A stretch of DNA of 24,522 nt from JBOFMT01 sp051658525 (lineage in GTDB: Bacteria > Bacillota_I > Bacilli_A > Erysipelotrichales > Erysipelotrichaceae): positions 1 to 24,522 of the forward strand of contig JBOFMT010000096.1 in the NCBI GenBank assembly GCA_051658525.1, read 5' to 3'. Below, one piece after another: positions 1 through 7,789 of the stretch (positions are counted from its first letter, which is position 1; the number at the start of each line of letters is the position of its first letter). The translations under genes were made by a program, and so were the position numbers. The notes under the pieces are model-generated. The model saw only the letters and a list, made by a program, of their open reading frames with translations. It had not been told where the DNA came from and did no database searches.

Positions 1-629
1 GTAGCAATCCAACATTGTGCTTGTTCGTATTGTAGAGCCAACAACAAATAAGGATTTACCTTTGGAAATTGTTTTTGGAAGCGTTCAATAAAGCTTAGAA
101 TCGTCTTAAATTTACTAGCATCACTTCTCGCAAGTTCACGCAAGTTGTCAAGATAATCAACAATGATCGCTTGCATATCCAATCCATCGTTGATTTGATA
201 CATCAAGGCATCAAAGTTATCCAATTTAAAGCGTTTGGCCATCTTAAAAAATTCTCTGAAATTTTCTTCGAAGCGTTCAATTTTTAATTGATCTGACATC
301 TTTGATTCAAATAAAGCACTGAATGCTTCACTAATCAATCCAAAATGAGTAAAGCCATAGATTGGCTGTTTTCGAATAATCTCCAACATCCCTAAATCAA
401 TCAACTCTTTCGCATACAATGAATTTGCATCATCGATGTTGTATTCTTGAAACAAAGCATCGGCGATTGCTAAATCATTGCATGTCGTTTGTAGGCGTTC
501 TTGTAACGCGAAAAGGGTGATATCACACCCTAATTTTTTATATTCTTCCATGATGCCTTCCACACTCATATTTGGCACATCATCAAAGGTTTTTTTTAAT
601 TTTAATTCATACGTACTATTTTTATCCAT
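1..629 (-). CDS. Unrecognised protein, 3' end cut by window edge
   Basis: Reading the minus strand from an ATG at 627-629 gives an open frame of 209 codons with no stop before the left edge, so the C-terminus is missing. The product begins MDKNSTYELKLKK and is soluble-looking: rich in Lys, Glu, Phe and Leu, mostly helical in appearance, with no signal peptide, membrane segment or nucleotide-binding motif that I can see. I do not recognise the family. The start lies 8 bases after the stop of the ammonia-lyase gene, and the ribosome-binding site is weak (GAGAG overlapping that stop), so it is probably the last or a late gene of the same operon. It may therefore work with the kinase-like protein and the two PLP enzymes upstream, but the sequence itself does not show a function. 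Confidence 0.75.
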   Translation of the reverse strand, partial: MDKNSTYELKLKKTFDDVPNMSVEGIMEEYKKLGCDITLFALQERLQTTCNDLAIADALFQEYNIDDANSLYAKELIDLGMLEIIRKQPIYGFTHFGLISEAFSALFESKMSDQLKIERFEENFREFFKMAKRFKLDNFDALMYQINDGLDMQAIIVDYLDNLRELARSDASKFKTILSFIERFQKQFPKVNPYLLLALQYEQAQCWIA

Positions 630-637
630 ATTCACTC

Positions 638-1825
638 TCAATCCACTCGGACATCGATCTTCGCTTGTTTCATTGCTTGTACAATTTCCTGCAAATGCTC
701 TTTGCCATTGAGTTCTACTACGATACTAACTTTAGCACTTTGGTAGTCATTTTTCAAGAAACTTCGCTGATGATCGACAGAAACAATGTTTGCACCTTGT
801 TTCGCAACCAGGTCTAAGACGTGAACAAGATTACCAGGTTTATCTACTAAGAGCACATCCAACGTTGCTTTTCTTCCTGTTTCTACCAAACCAGCATCAA
901 TGATTTTTGCTAAGAAATTAACATCGATGTTACCCCCAGATAAAATACAAGCTACTTCTTTTCCTCTGGTTTCAATTTTATTGAACAGAATCGGAGCAAT
1001 ACTAATTGCACCAGCACCCTCAACCATCATCTTCATCTCTTCCAGTAAAAATAAGATACTAGCAGCAATTTCATTTTCGCTAATGGTAATGATATCATCC
1101 ACATAACGCTCACAATAAGAGAATGGGATACTACCTGCTTGTTTTACAGCAATACCATCTGCCATCGTTGACACATGATCTAACATCACACAGCACTTCT
1201 CAAAACGTGCTGCTTGCATACTAGCTGCACTAGAGGCTTCCACACCGATTACTTGAATCGTAGGTTTCAGTGTTTTTAACACATAGGCGATACCAGCAAT
1301 CAAACCACCTCCACCAATGGGTACAAGCACCATATCCAAGTCAGGTAATTTTTCCAATAATTCCAATCCTATCGTAGCTTGCCCCTTGATGATTTCAATA
1401 TCATCAAAGGGTTCTACAAATACTTGATTGGTAATCGATTGTAAATGCTTGGCATAGGTATAGGCATCATTGAAGCTATCCCCTTGTAGGATAACTTCAG
1501 CTCCAAAGTTTCGTGTTGCATTGATTTTAGCGAGCGGTGCCGTTTTTGGCATCACGATACTACAAGTGATTCCGAGCATTTGACATGCTTTCGCGACTCC
1601 CTGTGCATGATTTCCAGCACTTGCCGCTAGCACTCCTCGCGCTTTTTCCTCACTCGATAACCCTGCAATTTTCACATAGGCACCGCGTAGTTTAAAAGCA
1701 CCGGTAGTTTGTAAATTTTCGGCTTTTAAATAGACATGTTGGTGTCCCTTCATCTTTATGACTGGTGTCTTTTGAATGATGGGAGCTAACAAGCGTTGCG
1801 CTTGGTAAATACTATTGAGGTTCAT
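638..1825 (-). CDS. ilvA: Threonine/serine ammonia-lyase with C-terminal ACT domain
   Basis: PLP-dependent deaminase converting L-threonine to 2-oxobutyrate plus ammonia, usually also L-serine to pyruvate; cytoplasmic. The 395-residue protein has the fold type II hallmarks: the PLP lysine in GAFKLRGA (Lys45), the SAGNHAQG substrate loop at 69-76 and the glycine-rich phosphate loop GGGGL at 171-175. Residues from about 320 to the end look like an ACT domain (KPGNLVHVLDLVAKQGANI), the regulatory module that binds amino acids. The length fits the shorter TdcB-like class with one ACT domain rather than the roughly 510-residue biosynthetic IlvA with two. The start overlaps the end of the upstream kinase-like gene by 14 bases and has no strong Shine-Dalgarno sequence, so translational coupling is likely. 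No branched-chain biosynthesis genes are nearby, which favours a catabolic role. The symbol could equally be tdcB. Confidence 0.93.
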   Translation of the reverse strand: MNLNSIYQAQRLLAPIIQKTPVIKMKGHQHVYLKAENLQTTGAFKLRGAYVKIAGLSSEEKARGVLAASAGNHAQGVAKACQMLGITCSIVMPKTAPLAKINATRNFGAEVILQGDSFNDAYTYAKHLQSITNQVFVEPFDDIEIIKGQATIGLELLEKLPDLDMVLVPIGGGGLIAGIAYVLKTLKPTIQVIGVEASSAASMQAARFEKCCVMLDHVSTMADGIAVKQAGSIPFSYCERYVDDIITISENEIAASILFLLEEMKMMVEGAGAISIAPILFNKIETRGKEVACILSGGNIDVNFLAKIIDAGLVETGRKATLDVLLVDKPGNLVHVLDLVAKQGANIVSVDHQRSFLKNDYQSAKVSIVVELNGKEHLQEIVQAMKQAKIDVRVD

Positions 1826-3497
1826 CGGCTTTGATCCACTCTAACAAAGCTTTTGCACTATCCGCTAATCCATCACCATTGAAGCCTAGTTGAGTATAGA
1901 TTTCACCAACTGGAATGTGCTGTTCGTACAATGCACCAAAGGTACGATCAATCAACTCATCACATAAAGGCTGCATTTGCATTGGTCCAAATGGATTTGC
2001 GAAATACGTTGTGGTAATTCCAACTTCATCCGTTGTTCCCTTTGCCATACGTTTTCCTTGTTTGAACACATCAATTGCAGATTGCACATTATGGAAGAAG
2101 TGCATCCCTACATTGTTATCATAATTGTTTGCATACAATAACGCATCAATGGCATGTTTTTTCACAATCAGTGCGTAAGGCGCTGCCGGTACGATAACAC
2201 GTGCATTGGTTGTTTGTGGATTCATAAAGATAGAACGATCAATTTCTTTGTAAGGAGATCCTTTATCTAAGTCATCCAAGCGAATAAAAGCACCAATTTC
2301 AGAACCTTGTCCATATAGGAAGTCATCTTGTAGTGAGATGGATCCCATATCATCAAAGATTACATCAATATCGACAATTTCATCATTTCCTAAGTTTTTA
2401 AGTGCTTCAATCGTTTCCGATTTTCCAGCACCACTATCCCCAATTAACATGATGTTTTTACGGATCCCATTACGTAAACGTACCGATACAAACGCACCAT
2501 GAATGGGAAGCGCACGTTTTGCCATCATCGCACAGTTGAAAAGTGTTAACGTCATTTTTTTCAAATAACCAAAATACTCGATTTTCTCATCATAGGTAAC
2601 ACTTCCGACCCATAGATCGTTTTCTTTATCATGGTAGTATTCACAACCTTGACCATAGTCAACACCGAAGAGTAAAATCAAATCTGGTTTTTTACATTCT
2701 TCCTCATTTGCAAGTTCAAATAAATTACTCAAAGCAATTTCACTCGCAATAAAGTCTTTATGTACATAAATATAAGCAAGTAGGGTTCCTACTTTTGCAG
2801 GGTAACAAGTATAGTTGCCTTCATCTTGGAAACGATGAATTGGATTTTCACTTACTTCCACAAACGCTCCTTCACGCTTGTTGCATTTTGGATAGAGAAT
2901 CATCGGTGTACGTAGCATAATGCTATCTACCATACTAATATGGTTCAATTTTTCATACATACCTGAGAATGCACGTTGCGCATCGCGTACCAAAAGTGCT
3001 GCGTTACTACCCGCTTGCAATTGACGATAGACATTATTTTTTCTACCTTTTACTTTTTCCTCTAGCGAACGATAGGTATGACGAACCAAACGGTTGAAAT
3101 CGGCATCTGCATCCACAAAAGAACGTCCAACTACAGCATTGGATTCTCCACGATTGGAAATCGTAAAACGTTGGAATCGTTTCCAATAAGAATACAAAGC
3201 CTCAATAAATTTCAATAAATTATCTTTATTTTGTAAGTAGTAAGAATCAATCTCATGAACAGAGAAGACTAATAGTTGACGAAATACATTGGTGATCTCC
3301 ACTTTCGCAACACGTGGCACATGGTGATTGAGTGCCCAAACGTATAATTCATTGTCCGTGGTTTGCAAATCATCTAAAAAGTTCTCCACTACGTTTTTAA
3401 ACGTACTAGAGTTCAACAATTGCTCTGGTGATGTCACATAACCATTGTTGAAGTTGATAATACATAAATTGTCATTAAAATATATTTTTTCATTCAT
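1812..3497 (-). CDS. HPr kinase/PEP carboxykinase-like P-loop protein, substrate unknown
   Basis: A 561-residue soluble protein. The C-terminal part carries the catalytic signature of the HPr kinase/PEP carboxykinase superfamily. There is an IHGAFVSV strand-histidine segment around 332-339, a P-loop GDSGAGKSET at 353-362, and an acidic metal-binding pair in IFDDM (Asp382-Asp383). GDSGxGKSET is closer to HPr kinase than to the GLSGTGKT loop of ATP-type PEPCK. However, the protein is much longer than HPr kinase (about 310 residues), and its first 330 residues match neither family that I can recall. Automatic annotation might label it phosphoenolpyruvate carboxykinase; I see no support for carboxykinase activity. 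The gene starts 3 bases after the aminotransferase stop and overlaps the ammonia-lyase start by 14 bases, so it belongs to an amino-acid operon. A role phosphorylating a metabolite or protein is inference. Confidence 0.8.
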   Translation of the reverse strand: MNEKIYFNDNLCIINFNNGYVTSPEQLLNSSTFKNVVENFLDDLQTTDNELYVWALNHHVPRVAKVEITNVFRQLLVFSVHEIDSYYLQNKDNLLKFIEALYSYWKRFQRFTISNRGESNAVVGRSFVDADADFNRLVRHTYRSLEEKVKGRKNNVYRQLQAGSNAALLVRDAQRAFSGMYEKLNHISMVDSIMLRTPMILYPKCNKREGAFVEVSENPIHRFQDEGNYTCYPAKVGTLLAYIYVHKDFIASEIALSNLFELANEEECKKPDLILLFGVDYGQGCEYYHDKENDLWVGSVTYDEKIEYFGYLKKMTLTLFNCAMMAKRALPIHGAFVSVRLRNGIRKNIMLIGDSGAGKSETIEALKNLGNDEIVDIDVIFDDMGSISLQDDFLYGQGSEIGAFIRLDDLDKGSPYKEIDRSIFMNPQTTNARVIVPAAPYALIVKKHAIDALLYANNYDNNVGMHFFHNVQSAIDVFKQGKRMAKGTTDEVGITTTYFANPFGPMQMQPLCDELIDRTFGALYEQHIPVGEIYTQLGFNGDGLADSAKALLEWIKADEPQ

Positions 3498-3500
3498 TTT

Positions 3501-4562
3501 TTATTGTTCTCCCTTTTTGATTGCTTGTTCTAAAATCACTAGTACGCGCTCGACGATTTCATGACTCGTTTTATTCATATTTCCAAAACGAATGACCTTT
3601 CCTTGTAAATGTTGCATCCCACTCCCAATTTGAATTCCATTTGCCTTTAAAATGGCTACCGTATCCACTTGTTCATGTTCTTGCATTACGAGTAAACTTT
3701 TGGATTCATGTTGACTTAAAAATGGTTGATACCCAAGTTTGATGAGTCCATCCTTTAAGGTTTGATGAACACTAGCATAAAATGCTTGGGTTTCATCGAT
3801 TCCATGGTCAAGAATATAGGTTAGTGCAAAATGTAACGCTTTGATATACGGTGTATTCACCGTAGTAAAAATTTGCTTGTTTTTTAAAAAGTTTAGATTA
3901 CGAGCAATTCCTAAATAGTAGCCTTGTTCTTCTTTTAAAGCAGCGATTGCTTTGGGGGATAGTGCTAAAAGACACAATCCCGGAGGCATATAGAACCCTT
4001 TTTGAGAAGCAGATATCGCTACATCCACACCCCAATCATCCATCGCAAACGGATTCATCACAATACCGGAAATCGTATCGACAATGAGCAAACGTTCACT
4101 CGCTTTCGTAAGTACCCCTAGAGGTGCAATCGGATTCAACACTCCCGTACTCGTTTCACAATGTGTAACAAAGATCGCTTTGATCTTTGGGTTTTGCTCT
4201 AAACACGTCTCTACTTCCTTTAAATCGTAGGAAGTACCCCATGCATAATGCAAGGCATGTACATGTAATTGATAATGTTCACAAATCTCGATAAAGCGAT
4301 TCCCAAAGTTCCCAATGGAAATAACCAATACTTCATCGCTTGGTTCAAAGAAGCTAGCAACACTCAAATCCATTCCTTGCGTCCCTGAGCCATTGTACAA
4401 CAAGACTTCTCCCGCTTGCGTTTGAAAAATTCGTTTCGCAAGTTCGTGGGCTTCAAAATAGATCGTACTAAATTCTGGTGAGCGATGATATAAAATATCT
4501 TCGTGTAAGATATCATAAACTTCATCCAAACAGGCACTTGGTCCTGGTGTTAATAAAAACAT
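3501..4562 (-). CDS. Class V aminotransferase (alanine-glyoxylate / serine-pyruvate type)
   Basis: PLP-dependent transaminase of 353 residues, cytoplasmic. The family signature runs through the protein: LTPGPS at the N-terminus (4-9), YHRSPEF (25-31), GSGTQGMD (58-65, the cofactor-phosphate region), VDTISG with the PLP-contacting Asp162, and the Schiff-base lysine in ASQKGF (Lys188). These point to the alanine-glyoxylate / serine-glyoxylate / serine-pyruvate group. 2-Aminoethylphosphonate aminotransferase (PhnW) belongs to the same class and cannot be excluded, but no phosphonate genes are present. The start has a good ribosome-binding site (GGAGGG, 6 bases before ATG). It is the first gene of the minus-strand operon. 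With a serine/threonine deaminase downstream, a role in glycine/serine/glyoxylate interconversion is plausible, but the exact substrates cannot be read from the sequence. Confidence 0.88.
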   Translation of the reverse strand: MFLLTPGPSACLDEVYDILHEDILYHRSPEFSTIYFEAHELAKRIFQTQAGEVLLYNGSGTQGMDLSVASFFEPSDEVLVISIGNFGNRFIEICEHYQLHVHALHYAWGTSYDLKEVETCLEQNPKIKAIFVTHCETSTGVLNPIAPLGVLTKASERLLIVDTISGIVMNPFAMDDWGVDVAISASQKGFYMPPGLCLLALSPKAIAALKEEQGYYLGIARNLNFLKNKQIFTTVNTPYIKALHFALTYILDHGIDETQAFYASVHQTLKDGLIKLGYQPFLSQHESKSLLVMQEHEQVDTVAILKANGIQIGSGMQHLQGKVIRFGNMNKTSHEIVERVLVILEQAIKKGEQ

Positions 4563-4589
4563 GCACTTCCCTCCATTTCATCCTTTTCT

Positions 4590-4595
4590 ATTATA
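4590..4595 (-). promoter_or_regulatory. Candidate -10 box for the aminotransferase operon
   Basis: On the minus strand a perfect TATAAT lies about 28 bases before the aminotransferase start codon, preceded by a long A-rich tract. At 17-base spacing the -35 position reads only TGGAAA, so the -35 is poor. The 190-base gap between this operon and the DUF1576 gene holds nothing else I can name. Confidence 0.5.
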
Positions 4596-4741
4596 CGTTT
4601 TTTTTCTACTTTTTTCCACAATCTATTGAGGAATATCGTATTTTTTCAGAAAATTTTACAAATATTCTTGCTTTGTTTTTACATTATTTGTTTTGTTTCA
4701 CATTTTTGCTAGTTCTTTTTCAAAAATATTCTTATCATATT

Positions 4742-4766
4742 AAAAAAAAAGAAACCCGAAGGTTTC
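4742..4766 (-). terminator. Rho-independent terminator after the DUF1576-like gene
   Basis: On the minus strand, a 6-bp stem GAAACC/GGTTTC with a TTCG tetraloop (4751-4766) is followed directly by a run of nine T. The first stem base coincides with the last base of the upstream stop codon (4766), so the terminator is immediately behind the coding sequence. Confidence 0.85.
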
Positions 4767-6019
4767 TATTTTGTTTGTGCTGCACAACAACACGTATCTC
4801 CACATTTACAAACTTCATCCGCAATCGGTTTTAGCAACATTGCCACCATTCCCATCGCAAACGCATTGTTATAAAGACTCATATACCCATGTAATACACC
4901 GGTATTGGCAACGATGATAATGTGGGTCATCCCAAAGAAGACACCACCGAAAAAGCCATAACGTTTGGTTACTGGAGCAAGTCCTGTAGCAAATAGAATC
5001 GTAATCATCGGTCCTGCTTGTGATAGACCAACCCACCCCTTGGTAAGTACAACCATCAGCATTGCACCAAGTACAAGCGGAACAATATTACGCAGAGTTT
5101 TTCCAAAAGCACCAAAGCCGGCTACGGTTAAAATCCCCGCCATATTGGGACCATTGATCGTCCCTTGGCAAACAAGCACCAAAGCCGTACTAAGTAATCC
5201 TAGTACCCCAACATTGATAAGCGTTTCTCCATACCCAAATTGATTGACATAGTCACCAAGTTCAGACGTATTGAGTACACTCGTTTTCGATTTACCACTA
5301 AGAAGATAGCCATAGACGATAAAGATTACAAACACAACTACAAGTAGTACAACGAGAGGAAATTGATTTGTTACCAAAATTTCTCCAGAGTTGGATGAAA
5401 TTGTGAAGCCAAATGCCTTTACCAAAGAAAATAAGAATAATAAAACAAAACCAAGCGTAAAGCCGATATTATATAGAATCAAGCCATTGTGTAAAGCTTT
5501 GATTTTTGCTGCCATAACTTGAATGGCCATCCCAATGCCTAGACCAACAACAATCGCTAGTAGGATGCCGCCCCAGCCAAGTGCTTCCATCGTATAATAG
5601 GTTACTGCAATGGCAGGTGCTGCCGCAGTAGCAAACATTGCCACTGGCATCGCTGCTTTTAAATCTTGTTTTCTAAGCTTTGCCATTAAGATAACACCTA
5701 AAAATGGTGGCCAAACAGCGAGTAAGGTTTTACCAAAAAAAGCAAAGCCATAAACAGTTAACAAAGCAGCAATATCCAACCCATTCATTTCACTCTCTAC
5801 ACGGCGCATCGCCCAAAGTAGTATTAAGGTAATCATACCCGCATTGATAAAACTACCGCCTAGACCAATGGCCATTAAATCGGTAATCAACACACCGTGA
5901 TGCGTAATGACATCCCAAGTTTCTTGCATTAAGGTTGCAAGGTTCGGGGTAAAGAAAAATCCCATACAAATCGTAACAATAGCTAACACGGTAAACACAC
6001 GATAGCGTTGATTCAACAT
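4766..6019 (-). CDS. DUF1576-like polytopic membrane protein with internal duplication
   Basis: Integral membrane protein of 417 residues, function unknown. I recognise it as resembling the DUF1576 family from overall character, at moderate confidence. The sequence is a tandem duplication: ALLTVYGFAFFGKTL (85-99) recurs as GILTVAGFGAFGKTL (295-309), each followed by a hydrophobic helix ending in MxxxL. HNGLILYN (177-184) pairs with HGYMSLYN (377-384). Such two-fold repeats are typical of transporters. The C-terminal tail is short and cysteine-rich (CKCGDTCCC, 404-412), which may bind metal or be redox-active. The start is placed at the ATG preceded by AGGAGG with 7-base spacing; an ATG 24 bases further upstream is in frame but has no such site. 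A terminator hairpin separates it from proS, and I see no convincing promoter of its own. Confidence 0.82.
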   Translation of the reverse strand: MLNQRYRVFTVLAIVTICMGFFFTPNLATLMQETWDVITHHGVLITDLMAIGLGGSFINAGMITLILLWAMRRVESEMNGLDIAALLTVYGFAFFGKTLLAVWPPFLGVILMAKLRKQDLKAAMPVAMFATAAAPAIAVTYYTMEALGWGGILLAIVVGLGIGMAIQVMAAKIKALHNGLILYNIGFTLGFVLLFLFSLVKAFGFTISSNSGEILVTNQFPLVVLLVVVFVIFIVYGYLLSGKSKTSVLNTSELGDYVNQFGYGETLINVGVLGLLSTALVLVCQGTINGPNMAGILTVAGFGAFGKTLRNIVPLVLGAMLMVVLTKGWVGLSQAGPMITILFATGLAPVTKRYGFFGGVFFGMTHIIIVANTGVLHGYMSLYNNAFAMGMVAMLLKPIADEVCKCGDTCCCAAQTK

Positions 6020-6043
6020 ATTATATCCTCCTACACAAAACAA

Positions 6044-6068
6044 GGAAGAAAATCAAAGATTTTCCTCC
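6044..6068 (-). terminator. Hairpin terminator between proS and the DUF1576-like gene
   Basis: An 11-bp stem with one mismatch (6044-6054 against 6058-6068, loop of three) lies 8 bases past the proS stop. On the minus strand it is followed by a moderately T-rich stretch (TTGTTTTG), so termination may be incomplete, which would allow some read-through into the downstream gene. Confidence 0.65.
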
Positions 6069-6076
6069 TAGCAATC

Positions 6077-7768
6077 CTATTTAAATTCGTTTTCTAACAA
6101 AGCTTCCAATGCATCAAGTGCAACTTCGCTGTTTTCCGTTTCCGTGCGGCGACGTACTTCAACAATACCTTCTCCACATTTTTTACCAACTGTAATACGA
6201 AGTGGTAAGCCAATAAGTTCCATATCTTTAAATTTAACACCAGCACGCTCATTGCGATCATCCAATAAAACATCCCAACCTTGACGTTTTAAACTTGCAT
6301 ATAACGCTTTTGCTACGCTAACTTGTGTTTCATCTTTCACATTCGCAACGACAATACCCATTTGGAATGGCGCAACACTTTTTGGCCAAACAATTCCATT
6401 ATCATCATGGTGTTGTTCTACAATGGCTGCCATACAACGACCAAGACCAATACCATAAGATCCCATTACGGCTGGATGCAATTTATTTTCCGCATCCAAA
6501 TAGTTTAGTCCCAAAGACTCAGAGTATTTGGTTCCTAGTTTAAAGGTATTTCCGACTTCGATTCCCTTTTTAAAGTTAAGTTGGTTGTTACAGTGTGGAC
6601 ATAAGTCCCCTGCATGTACTTCCGCGATATCAGCGGTGATTGTAGCTGTGAAATCGCTCAAGTTTACATTCGTTAAGTGATGATCACTTTCGTTTGCTCC
6701 ACAAATAAAGTCTGCCATCATGGCAACTTCCGCATCCATGACAACCTTACAAGCTAGACCTACTGGACCAGCAAATCCAACCATAGCACCCGTCGTCGCT
6801 TCGACTTCTGCATAACTTGCAAGTTCCATTTCTAGTGCACCCAAAACTTTTTTCGCTTTGGTTTCATTGAGTTCGCGGTTTCCTTTCAACAAGAAAGCAA
6901 CAATCTCACCGTCTACATTATAAAGCAATGTCTTTACAAAGTTTTGTGAAGTTTGACCAAAGAATGCCGCTACTTCATCGATACTTTTCGCATTTGGAGT
7001 CAATACTTTTTCGATTGCATTTCCACTTGCTACTTGTTTTTCCCCTTGTAATACCACAGGTGTAATTTCTAGGTTACTCGCATAATCACAATGATCACAT
7101 AACACAAGTACATCTTCCCCAATATCAGAAATTGCTTGGAACTCTTCGCTTAACATTCCACCCATAGCACCCATATCCGCTTGTACGATTTTATACTCCA
7201 ATTCCATTTTATCGAAAATATTCTTGTAAGCATCAAACATCAATTTATAACTATGATCAAGTCCAGCTAGATCCGTATCAAAACTATAGCTATCTTTCAT
7301 GATAAACTCACGAACACGAATCAAACCATAACGCGGTCTGGTTTCATCACGATATTTGGTTTGAATTTGGTATAGCGTATAAGGGAAATCTTTATAACTA
7401 GCACCTTTCATTTGTGCTGCCATCGTAAACAATTCTTCGTGTGTAGGACCTAGTACATAGTTCTTTTTAAAACGATCTTGCAGAGCAAACATATTGCTAC
7501 CAAACGCTTCACGACGTCCACTATTTTCATAGACTTCTTCTAAAATCATACTAGGCATTAATAATTCTTGTGCCCCACTAAGATCCATTTCTTCGCGAAT
7601 TAGGTTTTCAATCTTTTGTAAGACCTTCATCCCCATCGGCATAATCATATAAACACCTGCACTGCTCTTTTTCACCATTCCAGCGCGTACAAGTAAGTTT
7701 CCACTTAGTGAATCTTCATCTTTCGCGTTTTCACGCATCGTATAGAAAAAACTATTTTTTAATTGCAT
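6077..7768 (-). CDS. proS: Prolyl-tRNA synthetase (bacterial type with editing domain)
   Basis: Charges tRNA-Pro with proline in the cytoplasm. At 563 residues it matches the bacterial ProS length. Class II signatures are visible in order: motif 1 around 60-75 (LSGAQELLMPSM), motif 2 in RPRYGLIRVREFIMKD, and motif 3 in MGSYGIGLGRCMAAI, followed by a C-terminal anticodon-binding domain of about 100 residues (starting near FQMGIVVANV). The long region between motifs 2 and 3 is the INS insertion that edits mischarged Ala-tRNA-Pro. Within it, or next to it, is a small Cys-containing segment (CDHCDY) and later CPHCNN, resembling zinc-ribbon pairs found in many bacterial ProS proteins. The start has GAGGAG about 9 bases upstream. 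It lies 21 bases after trhP2 on the same strand, so it is probably cotranscribed with the tRNA-modification genes. Confidence 0.97.
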   Translation of the reverse strand: MQLKNSFFYTMRENAKDEDSLSGNLLVRAGMVKKSSAGVYMIMPMGMKVLQKIENLIREEMDLSGAQELLMPSMILEEVYENSGRREAFGSNMFALQDRFKKNYVLGPTHEELFTMAAQMKGASYKDFPYTLYQIQTKYRDETRPRYGLIRVREFIMKDSYSFDTDLAGLDHSYKLMFDAYKNIFDKMELEYKIVQADMGAMGGMLSEEFQAISDIGEDVLVLCDHCDYASNLEITPVVLQGEKQVASGNAIEKVLTPNAKSIDEVAAFFGQTSQNFVKTLLYNVDGEIVAFLLKGNRELNETKAKKVLGALEMELASYAEVEATTGAMVGFAGPVGLACKVVMDAEVAMMADFICGANESDHHLTNVNLSDFTATITADIAEVHAGDLCPHCNNQLNFKKGIEVGNTFKLGTKYSESLGLNYLDAENKLHPAVMGSYGIGLGRCMAAIVEQHHDDNGIVWPKSVAPFQMGIVVANVKDETQVSVAKALYASLKRQGWDVLLDDRNERAGVKFKDMELIGLPLRITVGKKCGEGIVEVRRRTETENSEVALDALEALLENEFK

Positions 7769-7789
7769 GCTATTTGCTCCTCTACTATT

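Noticed and set aside
1812..3497. Naming the kinase-like gene PEP carboxykinase (pckA)
   Set aside because: The P-loop resembles HPr kinase rather than PEPCK and I cannot identify the oxaloacetate-binding residues.
4660..4733. Ten-base direct repeat AAATATTCTT at 4660-4669 and 4724-4733
   Set aside because: Both copies lie in strongly AT-rich intergenic DNA, 64 bases apart, not aligned with the promoter; chance is the simplest explanation.
4478..4834. Open frame of 118 codons on the plus strand across the gap between the aminotransferase and DUF1576-like genes
   Set aside because: It overlaps two convincing minus-strand genes and a terminator, is made of low-complexity Phe/Tyr-rich sequence from T-rich DNA, and has no ribosome-binding site.
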